Below are positions 44,950 through 54,966 of a DNA stretch of 64,000 nt, piece by piece. Under the pieces are notes generated by a model that saw nothing but the letters and a program-made list of their open reading frames with translations, was not told where the DNA came from and searched no databases. The stretch comes from Lysinibacillus macroides. GTDB lineage: Bacteria > Bacillota > Bacilli > Bacillales_A > Planococcaceae. The DNA is taken from assembly GCF_001281525.1 (NCBI RefSeq), contig NZ_LGCI01000010.1:796869-860868 (forward strand), written 5' to 3'. Every line of letters begins with the position of its first letter. Within the stretch, counting starts at the first letter, position 1. Position numbers and translations under genes: made by a program.

Positions 44950-45822
44950 TTAATGTTGACAATTAGGGCAAAAGACAGATGTACGTCCACCAATTGTCAT
45001 TTGACTTGTTGCCGTTTCACATGCTGGGCATATCTTTTTCCCATACATTTTTAATCGATTCTGCATGCTCCCGGCTTCCCCATTAATATTCCGATAATCA
45101 GAAATAGTTGAACCACCTGCTTCAATGCTTTGACGTAGGACAGCCACAATCTCCTCAAATAATGCTCGCTTCCGCTTTTCACTCATGCGGCTCATTTTGC
45201 GTGCAGGGTGAATTTTTTGAGCAAACAATGCCTCTGTAGCATAAATATTGCCACAGCCCGAAATAACTTGCCCATCCATAATCACTTCTTTTACTGCCTT
45301 ATTTTCATACTTTGGTAATGTAGATTTTGCTATAAAATAATCACATGCATGCTCATCAAATGGCTCTGGTGCCATTTTTGTCAATGGTATATGATCTTCA
45401 ATTTTTGACAGAAAACGAAGTTCTCCAAAGCGGCGAATATCTGAATAGATTAAGTATCCCCCATCTGCCATTTTAAATGTTGCATGTATATGCTTTTGGA
45501 ATTTTGCCTCATTAATTTCTTCGGGTGAATTCACAACAAACCATGCACCTGTCATCCCTAAATGGCTAACAAGAACGTAGGGAACATCATCCTTCAGCAT
45601 ATGAAAGAAAATATATTTCGCTCGTCGTTCAATTTTAGTAATGGTCATTTGGGACATTGTCATTTCAAAAGCATCAGGCTCCGCTTGTTTTACGATACAT
45701 TGCTTCCCCTCACTAAACGAGAAATGTACTCGTTCAGAAAGCTGTACCTGTTGAATAGTACGTCCTTCAATCTTTGGCTTCAATGCCTGGACGACACCTT
45801 CTACCTCTGGTAATTCAGGCAT
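44950..45822 (-). CDS. mutM: Formamidopyrimidine-DNA glycosylase
   Basis: Removes 8-oxoguanine and formamidopyrimidines in base-excision repair. The 290-residue protein begins MPELPEVEGVVQALKPKIEG, with catalytic Pro and Glu directly after Met, and includes the H2TH region (VISGCGNIYATEALF) and a C-terminal zinc finger CPACETATSQMTIGGRTSVFCPNC split by a 16-residue loop. It lies 12 bp after polA and 13 bp before coaE. Confidence 0.95.
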   Translation of the reverse strand: MPELPEVEGVVQALKPKIEGRTIQQVQLSERVHFSFSEGKQCIVKQAEPDAFEMTMSQMTITKIERRAKYIFFHMLKDDVPYVLVSHLGMTGAWFVVNSPEEINEAKFQKHIHATFKMADGGYLIYSDIRRFGELRFLSKIEDHIPLTKMAPEPFDEHACDYFIAKSTLPKYENKAVKEVIMDGQVISGCGNIYATEALFAQKIHPARKMSRMSEKRKRALFEEIVAVLRQSIEAGGSTISDYRNINGEAGSMQNRLKMYGKKICPACETATSQMTIGGRTSVFCPNCQH

Positions 45823-45834
45823 ATGAATCCCTCC

Positions 45835-48462
45835 TTATTTTGCTTCATACCATGTTGAACCAGAATTGAAATCTACTTTAAGCGGTACAGCAAGCTCAAT
45901 GGCATTTTCCATGACCTCTGGTACAATTTTTTCTAGTAATGCAATCTCTTCCTTCGGTGCTTCAAAGATCAATTCATCATGCACTTGAAGTAGCAGCTTT
46001 GCCTGCATCTGTTCTTTCTTCAAGCGGGCATCCATATCAATCATTGCCTTTTTAATAATATCAGCGGCACTTCCCTGAATTGGTGTATTCATGGCTGTAC
46101 GCTCTGCAAAGCTTCTTAAATTGAAATTGGAGCTTGTAATGTCTGGTAAATAGCGGCGTCTATTTAAAATCGTTGTGACATAGCCATTCAATTTCGCATC
46201 TTGCACAATATCATCCATATACTGTTTCACGCCTGGGAAACTTGCGAAATATTTTTCAATAAATGTGGCTGCTTCCTTACGTGTGATATCTAAGTTTTGT
46301 GATAGACCATAATCACTAATACCGTAGACAATTCCAAAGTTAACGGCCTTCGCTGCCCGACGCATATTACTATCGACCTCATCCTCAGATACATGGAAGA
46401 CATCCATCGCTGTACGTGTATGAATATCCATGCCTTCACGGAAAGCCTCCACTAAAGTTTGATCCTCTGACATATGGGCAAGTACACGTAGCTCAATTTG
46501 TGAATAATCCGCCGCAAATAATAGCCAGCCTTCCTTCGATGGCACAAAGGCTTGACGGATTTTACGCCCCTCCTCTAAACGAATCGGGATATTTTGCAAA
46601 TTCGGGTCTGTTGAGCTTAAACGTCCCGTCGCCGTTAATGCTTGCTGGAAGCGTGTATGCACCTTGCTGTCCTCTGAATGAATTTCCTTTAATAAGCCTT
46701 CAATATAGGTGGATTGCAATTTGCCAAGCTGACGGTATAACAGGATATGTTCAATAATTGCATGTGCTGGCTTTAATTTTTCCAGAACATCCGCAGCTGT
46801 AGAATAGCCTGTTTTGGTCTTTTTAATCACAGGTAATCCTAGTTTATCAAATAAAATAACCCCTAATTGCTTTGGTGAATTAATATTGAAGGTTTCTCCA
46901 GCCTCTGCATAAATATCCTGCTCAATCACTGACAGCTTATCGCTTAACTCCTGCCCCATTCTTTCCAATGTTGCACGGTTTACCGTAATGCCTTCGCTCT
47001 CCATCTCACCTAAAATAGCAGCAAGCGGCAGCTCTAAATTTTTATAAAGCTCAAACTGTTCCTTTTCCTGCAGTAACTGTTCTAGCTTCGACTGTAATGA
47101 CCATACAGCAAATGCCTTACGACACGCATGCTGTGCCAATGTATCCTCATTAGGAATGGCACGCTTTGCACCTTTGCCATAGACAGCCTCATTTGCCTGC
47201 ACATCGCGATAACCAAGCTCCTTCGCCAATGTAGCGACATCATCTCCACTTAACGCTGGATTATTAATGTAAGAAGCAAGCAATAAATCAAACGCAACAC
47301 CTGCTAAGCGAATTCCTGCTCGCTGTAAAGCAGCTTGAGCAGCCTTTGAATCTGATAGATACTTTGTTTTGGTCGCATTCTCTAACCACAGGCGTAATGT
47401 ATCTGATTTGGCAGCATCTTCAAAAGCTATATAGTATCTCTGTGCACCATCTGATAAAGCAATTCCTAGCTGCTGACAAGTATGATAATGTTCATTTTCA
47501 AGCTCCACATGTACAGCCATTACATCCTGTAAATGCTCTGGTTGCACCTCTTTAATAATGTGATAATCAAATGGCGCTTGTTCTTCCTCTTGCATTGTAA
47601 AATCACTTTTTTCTAATAAGGATTTAAAGCCAAGCTCCTGCCACACACTGATTAATTCCTCTTCCTTCGGTCCATCATACGCAAGATCAGCAAGGGAAAT
47701 CTCAATTGGCGCATCCGTATAAATCGTTGCAAGCTTTTTACTCATCAATGCCTGCTCCTCATTTGCCACAAGCTTCTCCTTCATTTTAGAAGCCTTTAAT
47801 GTGTCCATTGCCGCATAAAGTGCCTCGACCGAACCATGCTCCTTCAGCAATTTTACAGCCGTTTTCTCCCCAACGCCTGGCACACCGGGTATATTATCTG
47901 AGGAATCACCCATTAAGCCCTTCATATCAATAATTTGCAAGGGTGTTAGCCCATATTTTTCTTCAATAAAGGCTGGTGTATTTCTTTCAATTTCTGTAAT
48001 GCCTTTTTTCGTAATATAAACCGTCACCTGCTCCGTTGCAAGCTGTGTTAAATCACGATCACCTGAAACAATGATAACATCCATATCCTGTAATGCAGCC
48101 TCTTTTGCAAGCGTTCCAATAATATCGTCAGCTTCATATAGATCTTGTTCATATTGCTTAATCCCATAGGCATCAATCAGCTTGCGTAAATAAGGGAATT
48201 GCTCTGATAGTTCAGGCGGTGTCTTTTGACGTCCACCTTTGTATTCTGTAAAGGTTTCATGACGGAATGTTGTTTTTCCAGCATCAAAAGCAACCAATAT
48301 TTTCGTTGGCTGTTCTTCCTCTACTATTTTTTGTAGCATCGTTGTAAAGCCGTATATAGCATTCGTATGAATCCCACTATCATTTGTTAATAATGGCAAC
48401 GCAAAAAACGCGCGATACGCTAAACTATTACCGTCCAATAATAGCAATTTTTCCTTGATCAT
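45835..48462 (-). CDS. polA: DNA polymerase I
   Basis: Fills gaps and removes RNA primers. The 875-residue protein has an N-terminal 5'-3' exonuclease domain (LLLDGNSLAYRAFFALPLL, DMKGLMGDSSDNIPGVPGVG), a middle 3'-5' exonuclease-like domain that lacks the usual D-x-E catalytic residues (as in B. subtilis PolA), and a polymerase domain with DYSQIELRVLAHMSED, RRAAKAVNFGIVYGIS and the HDE motif LLQVHDELIFEAP. ATG 48462 follows AGGAGGATAAAATC. In B. subtilis polA directly follows phoR; here a 6.5-kb surface-protein and hflKC block lies between. Confidence 0.96.
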   Translation of the reverse strand: MIKEKLLLLDGNSLAYRAFFALPLLTNDSGIHTNAIYGFTTMLQKIVEEEQPTKILVAFDAGKTTFRHETFTEYKGGRQKTPPELSEQFPYLRKLIDAYGIKQYEQDLYEADDIIGTLAKEAALQDMDVIIVSGDRDLTQLATEQVTVYITKKGITEIERNTPAFIEEKYGLTPLQIIDMKGLMGDSSDNIPGVPGVGEKTAVKLLKEHGSVEALYAAMDTLKASKMKEKLVANEEQALMSKKLATIYTDAPIEISLADLAYDGPKEEELISVWQELGFKSLLEKSDFTMQEEEQAPFDYHIIKEVQPEHLQDVMAVHVELENEHYHTCQQLGIALSDGAQRYYIAFEDAAKSDTLRLWLENATKTKYLSDSKAAQAALQRAGIRLAGVAFDLLLASYINNPALSGDDVATLAKELGYRDVQANEAVYGKGAKRAIPNEDTLAQHACRKAFAVWSLQSKLEQLLQEKEQFELYKNLELPLAAILGEMESEGITVNRATLERMGQELSDKLSVIEQDIYAEAGETFNINSPKQLGVILFDKLGLPVIKKTKTGYSTAADVLEKLKPAHAIIEHILLYRQLGKLQSTYIEGLLKEIHSEDSKVHTRFQQALTATGRLSSTDPNLQNIPIRLEEGRKIRQAFVPSKEGWLLFAADYSQIELRVLAHMSEDQTLVEAFREGMDIHTRTAMDVFHVSEDEVDSNMRRAAKAVNFGIVYGISDYGLSQNLDITRKEAATFIEKYFASFPGVKQYMDDIVQDAKLNGYVTTILNRRRYLPDITSSNFNLRSFAERTAMNTPIQGSAADIIKKAMIDMDARLKKEQMQAKLLLQVHDELIFEAPKEEIALLEKIVPEVMENAIELAVPLKVDFNSGSTWYEAK

Positions 48463-48621
48463 GATTTTATCCTCCTGCGTTGTCGTCTACTCCTACTTTA
48501 TCATAACAAGGCATTTCAAGTAAAAATAATGATAACCGTAAGACTATTCATCAGTTTGCATAATGCATCCCTCAGTGCCATCATTCTATCCGCTACTTTA
48601 GCGTTTCTATCCATAGAAAAA

Positions 48622-48653
48622 GACGCGTCTCAATATGATTTTTCAGACGCGTC
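48622..48653 (-). terminator. Terminator of the SLH surface-protein operon
   Basis: GACGCGTCT and AGACGCGTC form a perfect 9-bp GC-rich stem with a 14-base loop, followed on the minus strand by TTTTTCTATGG. It lies 11 bp after the SLH gene stop. Confidence 0.85.
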
Positions 48654-48664
48654 CTTTCTTGAGC

Positions 48665-51352
48665 TTATACGTTTGTGTTCACCATTGTGAATGGTTCCTG
48701 TAAAAGGTTATAACCAGGATTACTTTCACGTTCAATCTGGATAAACGTTGCAGTTGATGGGACACTACCATTAATTTGAATATCTACACTATTTGTTGCA
48801 CTACTACTTACTGTTCCGTAAATTGGATTTAGAGAATCCTCTAACATTAGGATAAATTGTTCACCATTTTGCACTTCAATATTTGAAGCGAATGTGAGCC
48901 TTATATTTTCAGCATCAATAAAAGTGACCTCATTAATCATAACAGGCTGTACGACCGCCAACTGTGCAGTTATAGCTGGTACAAGCTCCGTTGCTTGATT
49001 CGTCATAGGATCTGTATATAAAATAGCTTCATTTAATGGAAGTATTACCTGATTGCCCTCAATTTGAATAGTATGTCTTATCTCCTGTACTAGCTCCAGG
49101 AAGAATTGCTGTTCATCTGTCAGTGCTTCCTGAAGCATTGACCAAATCGCCTCATACACTCTCCCAGCATCTAAGTCTTCACCCTCTGGAATACTAGTAA
49201 TGTTTTTGCCATCTAATAGGCTATGAAGGATTGCCTTCTCCTGTAAACCATAGGCAATCGGCTGGATATTCATCAGTTTTTCTAATTTTTCTACCATACG
49301 ATTAATATCCGTTTGCGTCGTAGCCACTCGTAAGTGATTTGTTGTTAAGGAGGCTACTCGCTGGTAGGCAATCGCTGGATTTTTAGCATGGGCTACGAGC
49401 GCCTGAGCCTCACTAATAGCGGCTTCTAATGTATCTACCGCTAATTGAGGTATCCATTGTTGCATATAAGAAATAGTATAGCCATTTTCAGATAGAGGCG
49501 TTGCGCCCTCTTGTACTTCATTTAGCTTCTCCTGCGCATGAGTAATCATTGTTTCGAGATTTGTTGTGACCAGCGGTATTTCTGTACTTCCTCCCCCTGA
49601 GCCGCCTCCTCCAGTGTTACTACCACTGCTACTTGAATTATTATCTGGAGATGCTGGCGTTGGGTGATAAGGTGCTTGTTGACCATTTGCTGATGTAAGG
49701 GTATTAATTTGATTTTGACGTAGATTTTTAAACATTTCGCTGACTCTTTCTGCAGGAGTTTGTGTCAGTACATTATCTATATGCACACCTTCTCCAAGAG
49801 CTATTTCAATGGTAGCAAATGGTGGTATAACCATATCATCAAATTTTAAATTACCTCCAATATTTACAGGTAAAGTAGAACGTTGCTGTTGCTTTCCTAA
49901 CTCCTCTAATTCTTTTAAAAAGTTCTCTTGCGCTTTTTGACGCTGTTTTTCTGCCGCCTCTTCTTGCTGCTGTCGACGCTTTTCTATTTCTTCTTGGATT
50001 TGTTGAAGAAGATTTTGTTGCTGTTGTCTTCTCAACTCCTCTAGTGTCTCCTGACGTGCAGCTTGCTGTTGTTGTTGAATCCCAAGCCTCTTCACCATTT
50101 CTTGTAAAGTAGTCGTATAGTCAGTGTCAATAACCGTTGTGCCAATAGTTGTTGACCCACTAATTATTGCTCCCGCTAGCTGTGGCTGCCAAAAAAATGT
50201 ACCTACACTGGGTGCGTTAATTTCTAAATCAGCACTAAAATTAGAGAGGTTAGGTATATGTGTGTCTGAGTTAATAACCCCACTTCTTAGAAGCTGCATA
50301 GCAAATTCAGCTCTTGTAATATTTACACCAATAGGTACTTGATCTGTAACGGCTATATTTGTGAGAGATGCCGTTTTCGGTGCTTCGGCTTCTTGTACTA
50401 GTAGCTCACCCTTTATCTCTAGCTGATCTAACACAATCTGCGTTGCGCGCCCTGTGACACGAATATCTGCTGTAACCACTAGATTTTGCAACTCTACAAA
50501 ATCAGCGTCCACTACGATATTTCCTATAGTTGTGTTACCACCATCTAGCACAACATTCGCATCTCGCTGTCCGGAAGCCTTTAGATCTATTGCCATGACT
50601 TCTGCAATTTCACCATCCACCACGATAACATCCAGCAGCGCACCTGCTAACGCAGCGGCATTGTTGTCATTTAAAACTGTTTGAGCATTTGCCCCAATTG
50701 ACCATTCCTGCCCATCTGCGCTTAGCGTATTATTTTGAATATCCTCTACTGTAATGGTTGCTCCTATAATTTCTGTACCTGTTGAAAATTGCTGCATAAT
50801 TTGCTCAGCTCTCACAATAAATGTAGCAAGCTGGCCTCTTGTCACAACTTTGTCTCCACTAAATGTAGTGGCAGATGTTCCTGTTGTAATGCCATAGGTA
50901 AATAATGCAGCTACTGCTGATTGATGCTCCATAGACACATCTGTAAATGGCATTGTTATGGCATCAACTGTAGGAAGCTGCAATACGTGTGTAATGATGG
51001 TTGCCATTTGATAGCGCGTCACAGGCTCATTGCTGTAAGATGTATCTGCCAAAACCCCACTTTGCTGTAAAACGGCTAGTATCTCTTCATCACTACCATC
51101 TAAACCGATTACACCTGCAATGATTTTAGCTGCTTGGCCGTGTGTTACTACCTCATTTGGCTTAAATGTTCCATCACCATAGCCATGAATAATACCTCGT
51201 TGTGTCAAGTCCATAATGGCTGGGTAATGGCTGCTTTTTTCACTGACATCTGAAAATAAAGATGGTGCGGCTTGAGCTGTTATCCCTGCTCCAGCAACAA
51301 TCGCACTTGTTGCCGTTACTGTCGCTGCGATAAATAATTTATTCTTCTTCAT
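48665..51352 (-). CDS. SLH-domain surface protein with Gln-rich coiled coil
   Basis: An 895-residue exported protein. ATG 51352 follows GGGAGGAAAAGCG; a signal peptide (about 1-28, ending AQA) precedes three SLH repeats (about 30-190; FSDVSEKSSHYPAIMDLTQR, TRYQMATIITHVLQL, TRGQLATFIVRAEQIM), which usually bind pyruvylated secondary cell-wall polymer. Residues about 265-330 look like a beta-helix (TTIGNIVVDADFVELQNLVV). Residues about 416-491 are a Gln/Glu/Arg-rich coiled coil, followed by a GSN-rich linker and an alpha/beta C-terminus. It could be an S-layer-associated protein; the precise role is unknown. It follows a secreted coiled-coil gene. Confidence 0.85.
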   Translation of the reverse strand: MKKNKLFIAATVTATSAIVAGAGITAQAAPSLFSDVSEKSSHYPAIMDLTQRGIIHGYGDGTFKPNEVVTHGQAAKIIAGVIGLDGSDEEILAVLQQSGVLADTSYSNEPVTRYQMATIITHVLQLPTVDAITMPFTDVSMEHQSAVAALFTYGITTGTSATTFSGDKVVTRGQLATFIVRAEQIMQQFSTGTEIIGATITVEDIQNNTLSADGQEWSIGANAQTVLNDNNAAALAGALLDVIVVDGEIAEVMAIDLKASGQRDANVVLDGGNTTIGNIVVDADFVELQNLVVTADIRVTGRATQIVLDQLEIKGELLVQEAEAPKTASLTNIAVTDQVPIGVNITRAEFAMQLLRSGVINSDTHIPNLSNFSADLEINAPSVGTFFWQPQLAGAIISGSTTIGTTVIDTDYTTTLQEMVKRLGIQQQQQAARQETLEELRRQQQQNLLQQIQEEIEKRRQQQEEAAEKQRQKAQENFLKELEELGKQQQRSTLPVNIGGNLKFDDMVIPPFATIEIALGEGVHIDNVLTQTPAERVSEMFKNLRQNQINTLTSANGQQAPYHPTPASPDNNSSSSGSNTGGGGSGGGSTEIPLVTTNLETMITHAQEKLNEVQEGATPLSENGYTISYMQQWIPQLAVDTLEAAISEAQALVAHAKNPAIAYQRVASLTTNHLRVATTQTDINRMVEKLEKLMNIQPIAYGLQEKAILHSLLDGKNITSIPEGEDLDAGRVYEAIWSMLQEALTDEQQFFLELVQEIRHTIQIEGNQVILPLNEAILYTDPMTNQATELVPAITAQLAVVQPVMINEVTFIDAENIRLTFASNIEVQNGEQFILMLEDSLNPIYGTVSSSATNSVDIQINGSVPSTATFIQIERESNPGYNLLQEPFTMVNTNV

Positions 51353-51387
51353 CGCTTTTCCTCCCACTAGTCTATTTGCTTGCACCA

Positions 51388-51873
51388 TTAACGCATATTA
51401 TCAATAATCGATGAACGACTATCTTGCATTTTTTTAATAAAATTCGTCATAATATCAAAGGCTTCGTTGCGCTTATTATTTAAGCTTTGCAAGCGTAGCA
51501 TTTCCATTTTCTGTGAATCATTTAAATGATCAATTTGACTTTTTAAATCTTGAATTTGTTGATCAAGTGTGGTCTGTTTATCTGTAGCTTCGGCAGGGGT
51601 AGTTACCTTTTCGTTATTTAGCTCTCCTAGCTGTCTATTAAATTCCATTAGTTGTTGATTTCTTTGTTGAACAGTTTCCAATTGATTATTTAATTGCTTC
51701 TCAAACAACTGTACTCGTTGTGCTTGGATGACCTCTAAAGCTGTTTCAAGATCCATTCCTTGCACATCAAATGGCTGAATCCCTTCATCGCTCCCACTAT
51801 TTGCAGAGGAATTCCCAGCACTACTCAACAATAAACCCACTGTTAATACACTGCCAATCATCATTTTTTTCAT
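51388..51873 (-). CDS. Secreted coiled-coil protein, partner of the SLH protein gene
   Basis: A 161-residue protein with a signal peptide (MKKMMIGSVLTVGLLLSSAG, cleavage likely near SSA-N) and a Gln-rich coiled coil from about residue 40 to 140 (VQLFEKQLNNQLETVQQRNQ; TLDQQIQDLKSQIDHLND). ATG 51873 follows GGAGGTAACTAG. It lies 35 bp upstream of the SLH gene on the same strand. Both products contain Gln-rich coiled coils, so they may bind each other at the cell surface; this is inference. No family recognised. Confidence 0.75.
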   Translation of the reverse strand: MKKMMIGSVLTVGLLLSSAGNSSANSGSDEGIQPFDVQGMDLETALEVIQAQRVQLFEKQLNNQLETVQQRNQQLMEFNRQLGELNNEKVTTPAEATDKQTTLDQQIQDLKSQIDHLNDSQKMEMLRLQSLNNKRNEAFDIMTNFIKKMQDSRSSIIDNMR

Positions 51874-52118
51874 TTCTAGTTACCTCCTCCTATAATTTTA
51901 AAATCGTTTTCACATATACTATAAAATAACAAGGTTAAATTCAGGTAAAAAAATAAAAAATTTTCAGAAAGCAGAGCATAGAGCCTTCTATATGAATAAG
52001 CCTTAGCGCGCATTGCTCTTGTATTCAATACTTACATAATTACAACAGCTATGTATCTCGTCATTTATTCTATATTTGCTGCCACTTCCGATACATAGGA
52101 CATATGCTAAACCAATAA

Positions 52119-52160
52119 AAAACTTTCATCCAGCAGACAAAGCTCTTTGAATGAAAGTTG
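52119..52160 (-). terminator. Terminator of the 52176-52592 membrane-protein gene
   Basis: AACTTTCATCC and GAATGAAAGTT pair with one mismatch around a 17-base loop; the minus strand continues TTTTATTGG. The rest of the 300-bp gap (51874-52118) should hold the promoter of the surface-protein operon, but I see no clear element. Confidence 0.65.
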
Positions 52161-52175
52161 ATTGATTCCTATTAT

Positions 52176-52592
52176 TTATTTGATTGTTGTGCGATAAAAA
52201 ATTTCTTCATATATAACTGTTAATATAAAGGAATTCATAAAAGCAAACACTAAAAATAAAGGCATTCCACCTAATTGCGGTTGTGTTAGCTCTTGGCTAA
52301 ATACCATTACAGTACTAATTTGAGCTAGAAAGAAAATAAAGCCAATGCCAACTTGCCAAATAGGACGCTTGATCTTACGCTTTTCATACCAAAATAATTT
52401 TTTAAAGATATTTCGTATATCGTCTGCAATCATCATACTCATAAAAAAGATGATGATAAAAAACACAGGTATATAATAAACACTTTTGGTCACCCATGCA
52501 AAATCTGATAGGCGAAAGAAAAGTGTGAATAACGAAGCTATACTGCAAGCAATCCCTAAATTTTGAAACCATACGTGAATTTGCAATTTCAC
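52176..52592 (-). CDS. Four-span membrane protein of unknown function
   Basis: A 138-residue protein with four hydrophobic segments (about 10-28, 36-58, 80-98 and 108-128) and a basic cytosolic loop FKKLFWYEKRKIKRP between the second and third. GTG 52592 follows GGGGGTAATG at 8 bases; an ATG three codons upstream (52598) is too close to the ribosome site. It is monocistronic. I do not recognise a family. It lies between the SLH operon and hflKC, in the block that separates polA from phoR here. Confidence 0.65.
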   Translation of the reverse strand: MKLQIHVWFQNLGIACSIASLFTLFFRLSDFAWVTKSVYYIPVFFIIIFFMSMMIADDIRNIFKKLFWYEKRKIKRPIWQVGIGFIFFLAQISTVMVFSQELTQPQLGGMPLFLVFAFMNSFILTVIYEEIFYRTTIK

Positions 52593-52697
52593 AGCCATTA
52601 CCCCCAAATGTTTATATTAAACATTCTCATTCTATCAAATTATCGTAATTTGGGGAATATAAAATTATAAATTTCTATTATTTCCAAAATACAACAA

Positions 52698-52732
52698 ATA
52701 CAAATCACCTCCTAAATAAGAGAGGCGATTTG
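52698..52732 (-). terminator. Hairpin after hflC
   Basis: CAAATCACCTC and GAGGCGATTTG form an 11-bp stem with one mismatch, and an 11-13-base loop; the minus strand continues TATTTGTTG. It lies about 10 bp after the hflC stop and is a moderate intrinsic terminator. Confidence 0.55.
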
Positions 52733-52741
52733 CATTTGCCG

Positions 52742-53752
52742 TTATTTAATATAGCCTGATAGTATATTTGCATAAGGCGAAGTAGCTGGCAAAATAATGA
52801 CTGTGTCTTCTCCAACTGTTTTCTTATACGATTCTAATGTGCGGTATAAAGAATAAAACTCAGGGTCTTGCGAGAACGATTGATTGTAAATTTTTGCTGC
52901 CTCCGCTTCCCCTTCTGCTTGAATTAATGCAGCCTCTTTACTGGCTGTTGCTAACATCTCCTGCACCTGCTGATCCGTTTGAGCTTCAATACGACGTTTC
53001 GCTGCATCTCCTTCAGACAGATACTTTTGTGCAATTGATTCACGATCTGAAATCATATTCATAAAGACAGACTGCTCATTTTCAGTTGGTAAATCAATAC
53101 GTCGAATACGTACATCTACTACTTCAATTCCATAATGATCATTTGAAAGTAGTTCATTGACACGTTTCGTTACTTGATCGTTGATGCTCCCTCTCGATGA
53201 ATCCTCATCATTAATAATCTCTGTATAGTTAATTCGTCCAAGCTCTGAACGAATTACGGAATAAATAAACTCCTCCATACGTGATTCAACTTTTTCTATC
53301 GTGCCTGCATTGGAAATTAATAACTTAGGGTCTGTAATGCGCCATACTGCATAATTATCTATAATGATGCGCTTCTTATCCTTCGTATTAATTTCTTCCT
53401 CTGAGATTTCATAGGTCATTTGGTTTTTTGGGAGCTTTGTGACACTTTGAATAAATGGTATTTTCATATTTAATCCTGGTTCACGTTCAAATTTAACAAC
53501 TTCACCAAACTGCCTGACAACAGCATACTCTGACTCTTTCACAATATAAATATTTGACAATAGGATAATAGCAAGCGCAAACACGGCTGTTATTGTTATG
53601 GCTAAAGAAAAATATTTTTTAAGACTTTTAGGTCCTTTTTTAGACATCTTCACTACATTATCTTCTGTGCCATTAGTAGTTGGGGCAGTATGTTTCGTTT
53701 TGCCTGATAAAAAACGAAGGAATTTCTCAAAATCATTATTTTTTTTACTCAT
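52742..53752 (-). CDS. hflC: Protease modulator HflC (SPFH/band 7 protein)
   Basis: A membrane-anchored SPFH protein that in E. coli forms a complex with HflK and FtsH. The 336-residue protein has a basic cytosolic tail of about 45 residues, one transmembrane helix (about 50-68) and the band 7 domain (ESEYAVVRQFGEVVKFEREP, PTENEQSVFMNMISDRESIA). The alanine-rich coiled coil AEGEAEAAKIYNQSFSQDPE marks HflC. The longer N-terminal tail is unusual relative to E. coli HflC. It overlaps hflK by 4 bp. Confidence 0.9.
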   Translation of the reverse strand: MSKKNNDFEKFLRFLSGKTKHTAPTTNGTEDNVVKMSKKGPKSLKKYFSLAITITAVFALAIILLSNIYIVKESEYAVVRQFGEVVKFEREPGLNMKIPFIQSVTKLPKNQMTYEISEEEINTKDKKRIIIDNYAVWRITDPKLLISNAGTIEKVESRMEEFIYSVIRSELGRINYTEIINDEDSSRGSINDQVTKRVNELLSNDHYGIEVVDVRIRRIDLPTENEQSVFMNMISDRESIAQKYLSEGDAAKRRIEAQTDQQVQEMLATASKEAALIQAEGEAEAAKIYNQSFSQDPEFYSLYRTLESYKKTVGEDTVIILPATSPYANILSGYIK

Positions 53753-54714
53753 TCCTTACCGCTCCCTTCTTTTTTCTCTGTTTGCACCTGCTGTGGCTGT
53801 AATGATTGTAGTGGCAAGTATTTCATCGTACTACCATCATCATTCATAATATAAATTTGTGCCTTTGGTAAAACATTTTCAAGCGTTTCTAAAATTAAAC
53901 GTTCTCGTGTAATTTGCTGATTGCCTTTATATTGCTCATACATTTTATTAAAGACCGCTACATCACCTTGTGCTTGCTCGATACGGGCTGTTTTAGCACC
54001 CTTTGCTTTTGACATAATAGCATCTCGTTCACCTTCAGCTTCACTCATGCGCTGATTTTCATATTTTTCAGCTTCATTAATTTTCGTATTTTTCATTTCA
54101 CGTGCATCTGTCACGGCTGTAAATGCTGCACGTACATCTTTGTTTGGCAATTCTACATCCTGCAATTTTACAGCTAAAACGCTAATCCCAATATCATATT
54201 TTTCTATAAGGGAAATTAATAGTTGACGTGTATTAGCTTCGATATCAGCTTTACCTTCTGTTAACGCTGCATCAATAGATGAGCTACCAATAATAGAGCG
54301 AATGGCACTTGATGTCGCGCTATGTAATATTCTTTCGGGGTCTTGTGAATTGAATAAAAATTTATGAGGCTCAGTAATTTTCCATTGTACAACAAGATCT
54401 GTTAAAACAATATTTTCATCCCCTGTAATCATTTTCGTTTCAGCATCATAAGTTTCCAATTCGCCTGATTTATCCTGTTTGTAGCCAAATTGTAAGCTAA
54501 ATGTTTCCTTTGACAAAATTTCCACTGATTGCACTGGCCAAGGCAATTTAAAATGTAAACCGGGATTTGTCACAGTATCGTCAGCACGACCAAAGGTAAT
54601 CACAACAGCTTGCTCTGATTCATCCACAGTGTACCACGATGTAAATACAGTAATAAGTGCAATAATTCCAAAAACGCCAAGCCCAACGATCATTAGTGCC
54701 CTTTTCACACTCAT
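53749..54714 (-). CDS. hflK: Protease modulator HflK (SPFH/band 7 protein)
   Basis: The first gene of the hflK-hflC pair. The 321-residue protein has an N-terminal membrane helix (ALMIVGLGVFGIIALITVFT), the band 7 domain (ESEQAVVITFGRADDTVTNP, VQWKITEPHKFLFNSQDPER) and the HflK-type EAEKYENQRMSEAEGERDAI coiled coil. The glycine-rich N-terminus of E. coli HflK is lacking. ATG 54714 follows AAGGGAGGAAC. Co-translation with hflC is indicated by the 4-bp overlap. FtsH control is inferred from the family. Confidence 0.9.
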   Translation of the reverse strand: MSVKRALMIVGLGVFGIIALITVFTSWYTVDESEQAVVITFGRADDTVTNPGLHFKLPWPVQSVEILSKETFSLQFGYKQDKSGELETYDAETKMITGDENIVLTDLVVQWKITEPHKFLFNSQDPERILHSATSSAIRSIIGSSSIDAALTEGKADIEANTRQLLISLIEKYDIGISVLAVKLQDVELPNKDVRAAFTAVTDAREMKNTKINEAEKYENQRMSEAEGERDAIMSKAKGAKTARIEQAQGDVAVFNKMYEQYKGNQQITRERLILETLENVLPKAQIYIMNDDGSTMKYLPLQSLQPQQVQTEKKEGSGKE

Positions 54715-54805
54715 ATTTGTTCCTCCCTTTTGCTTATTACTATTGCTTACGGAAAATCTTTATAAAAGTTTCAAAATATTTTCATATAATTTATCTAGTA
54801 TAAAA

Positions 54806-54837
54806 AAATCCTATTACCATTCATGGCAACAGGATTT
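54806..54837 (-). terminator. Terminator of phoPR
   Basis: AAATCCTATTACCAT and ATGGCAACAGGATTT form a 15-bp stem with two mismatches and a 2-base apex; the minus strand ends in TTTTTTTATAC. It lies about 130 bp after the phoR stop. The interval 54838-54966 shows nothing further. Confidence 0.65.
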
Positions 54838-54966
54838 TAACAACTAAATGTTCAATTACTGGGAATATAGTTGTGGGTAATACAATACTGATTAAAAATT
54901 TTTATGGTGATTCATATAGGGGGTTTCTACTAATTAAGTATAGCGCCCAAATATGAAGTTAATATT

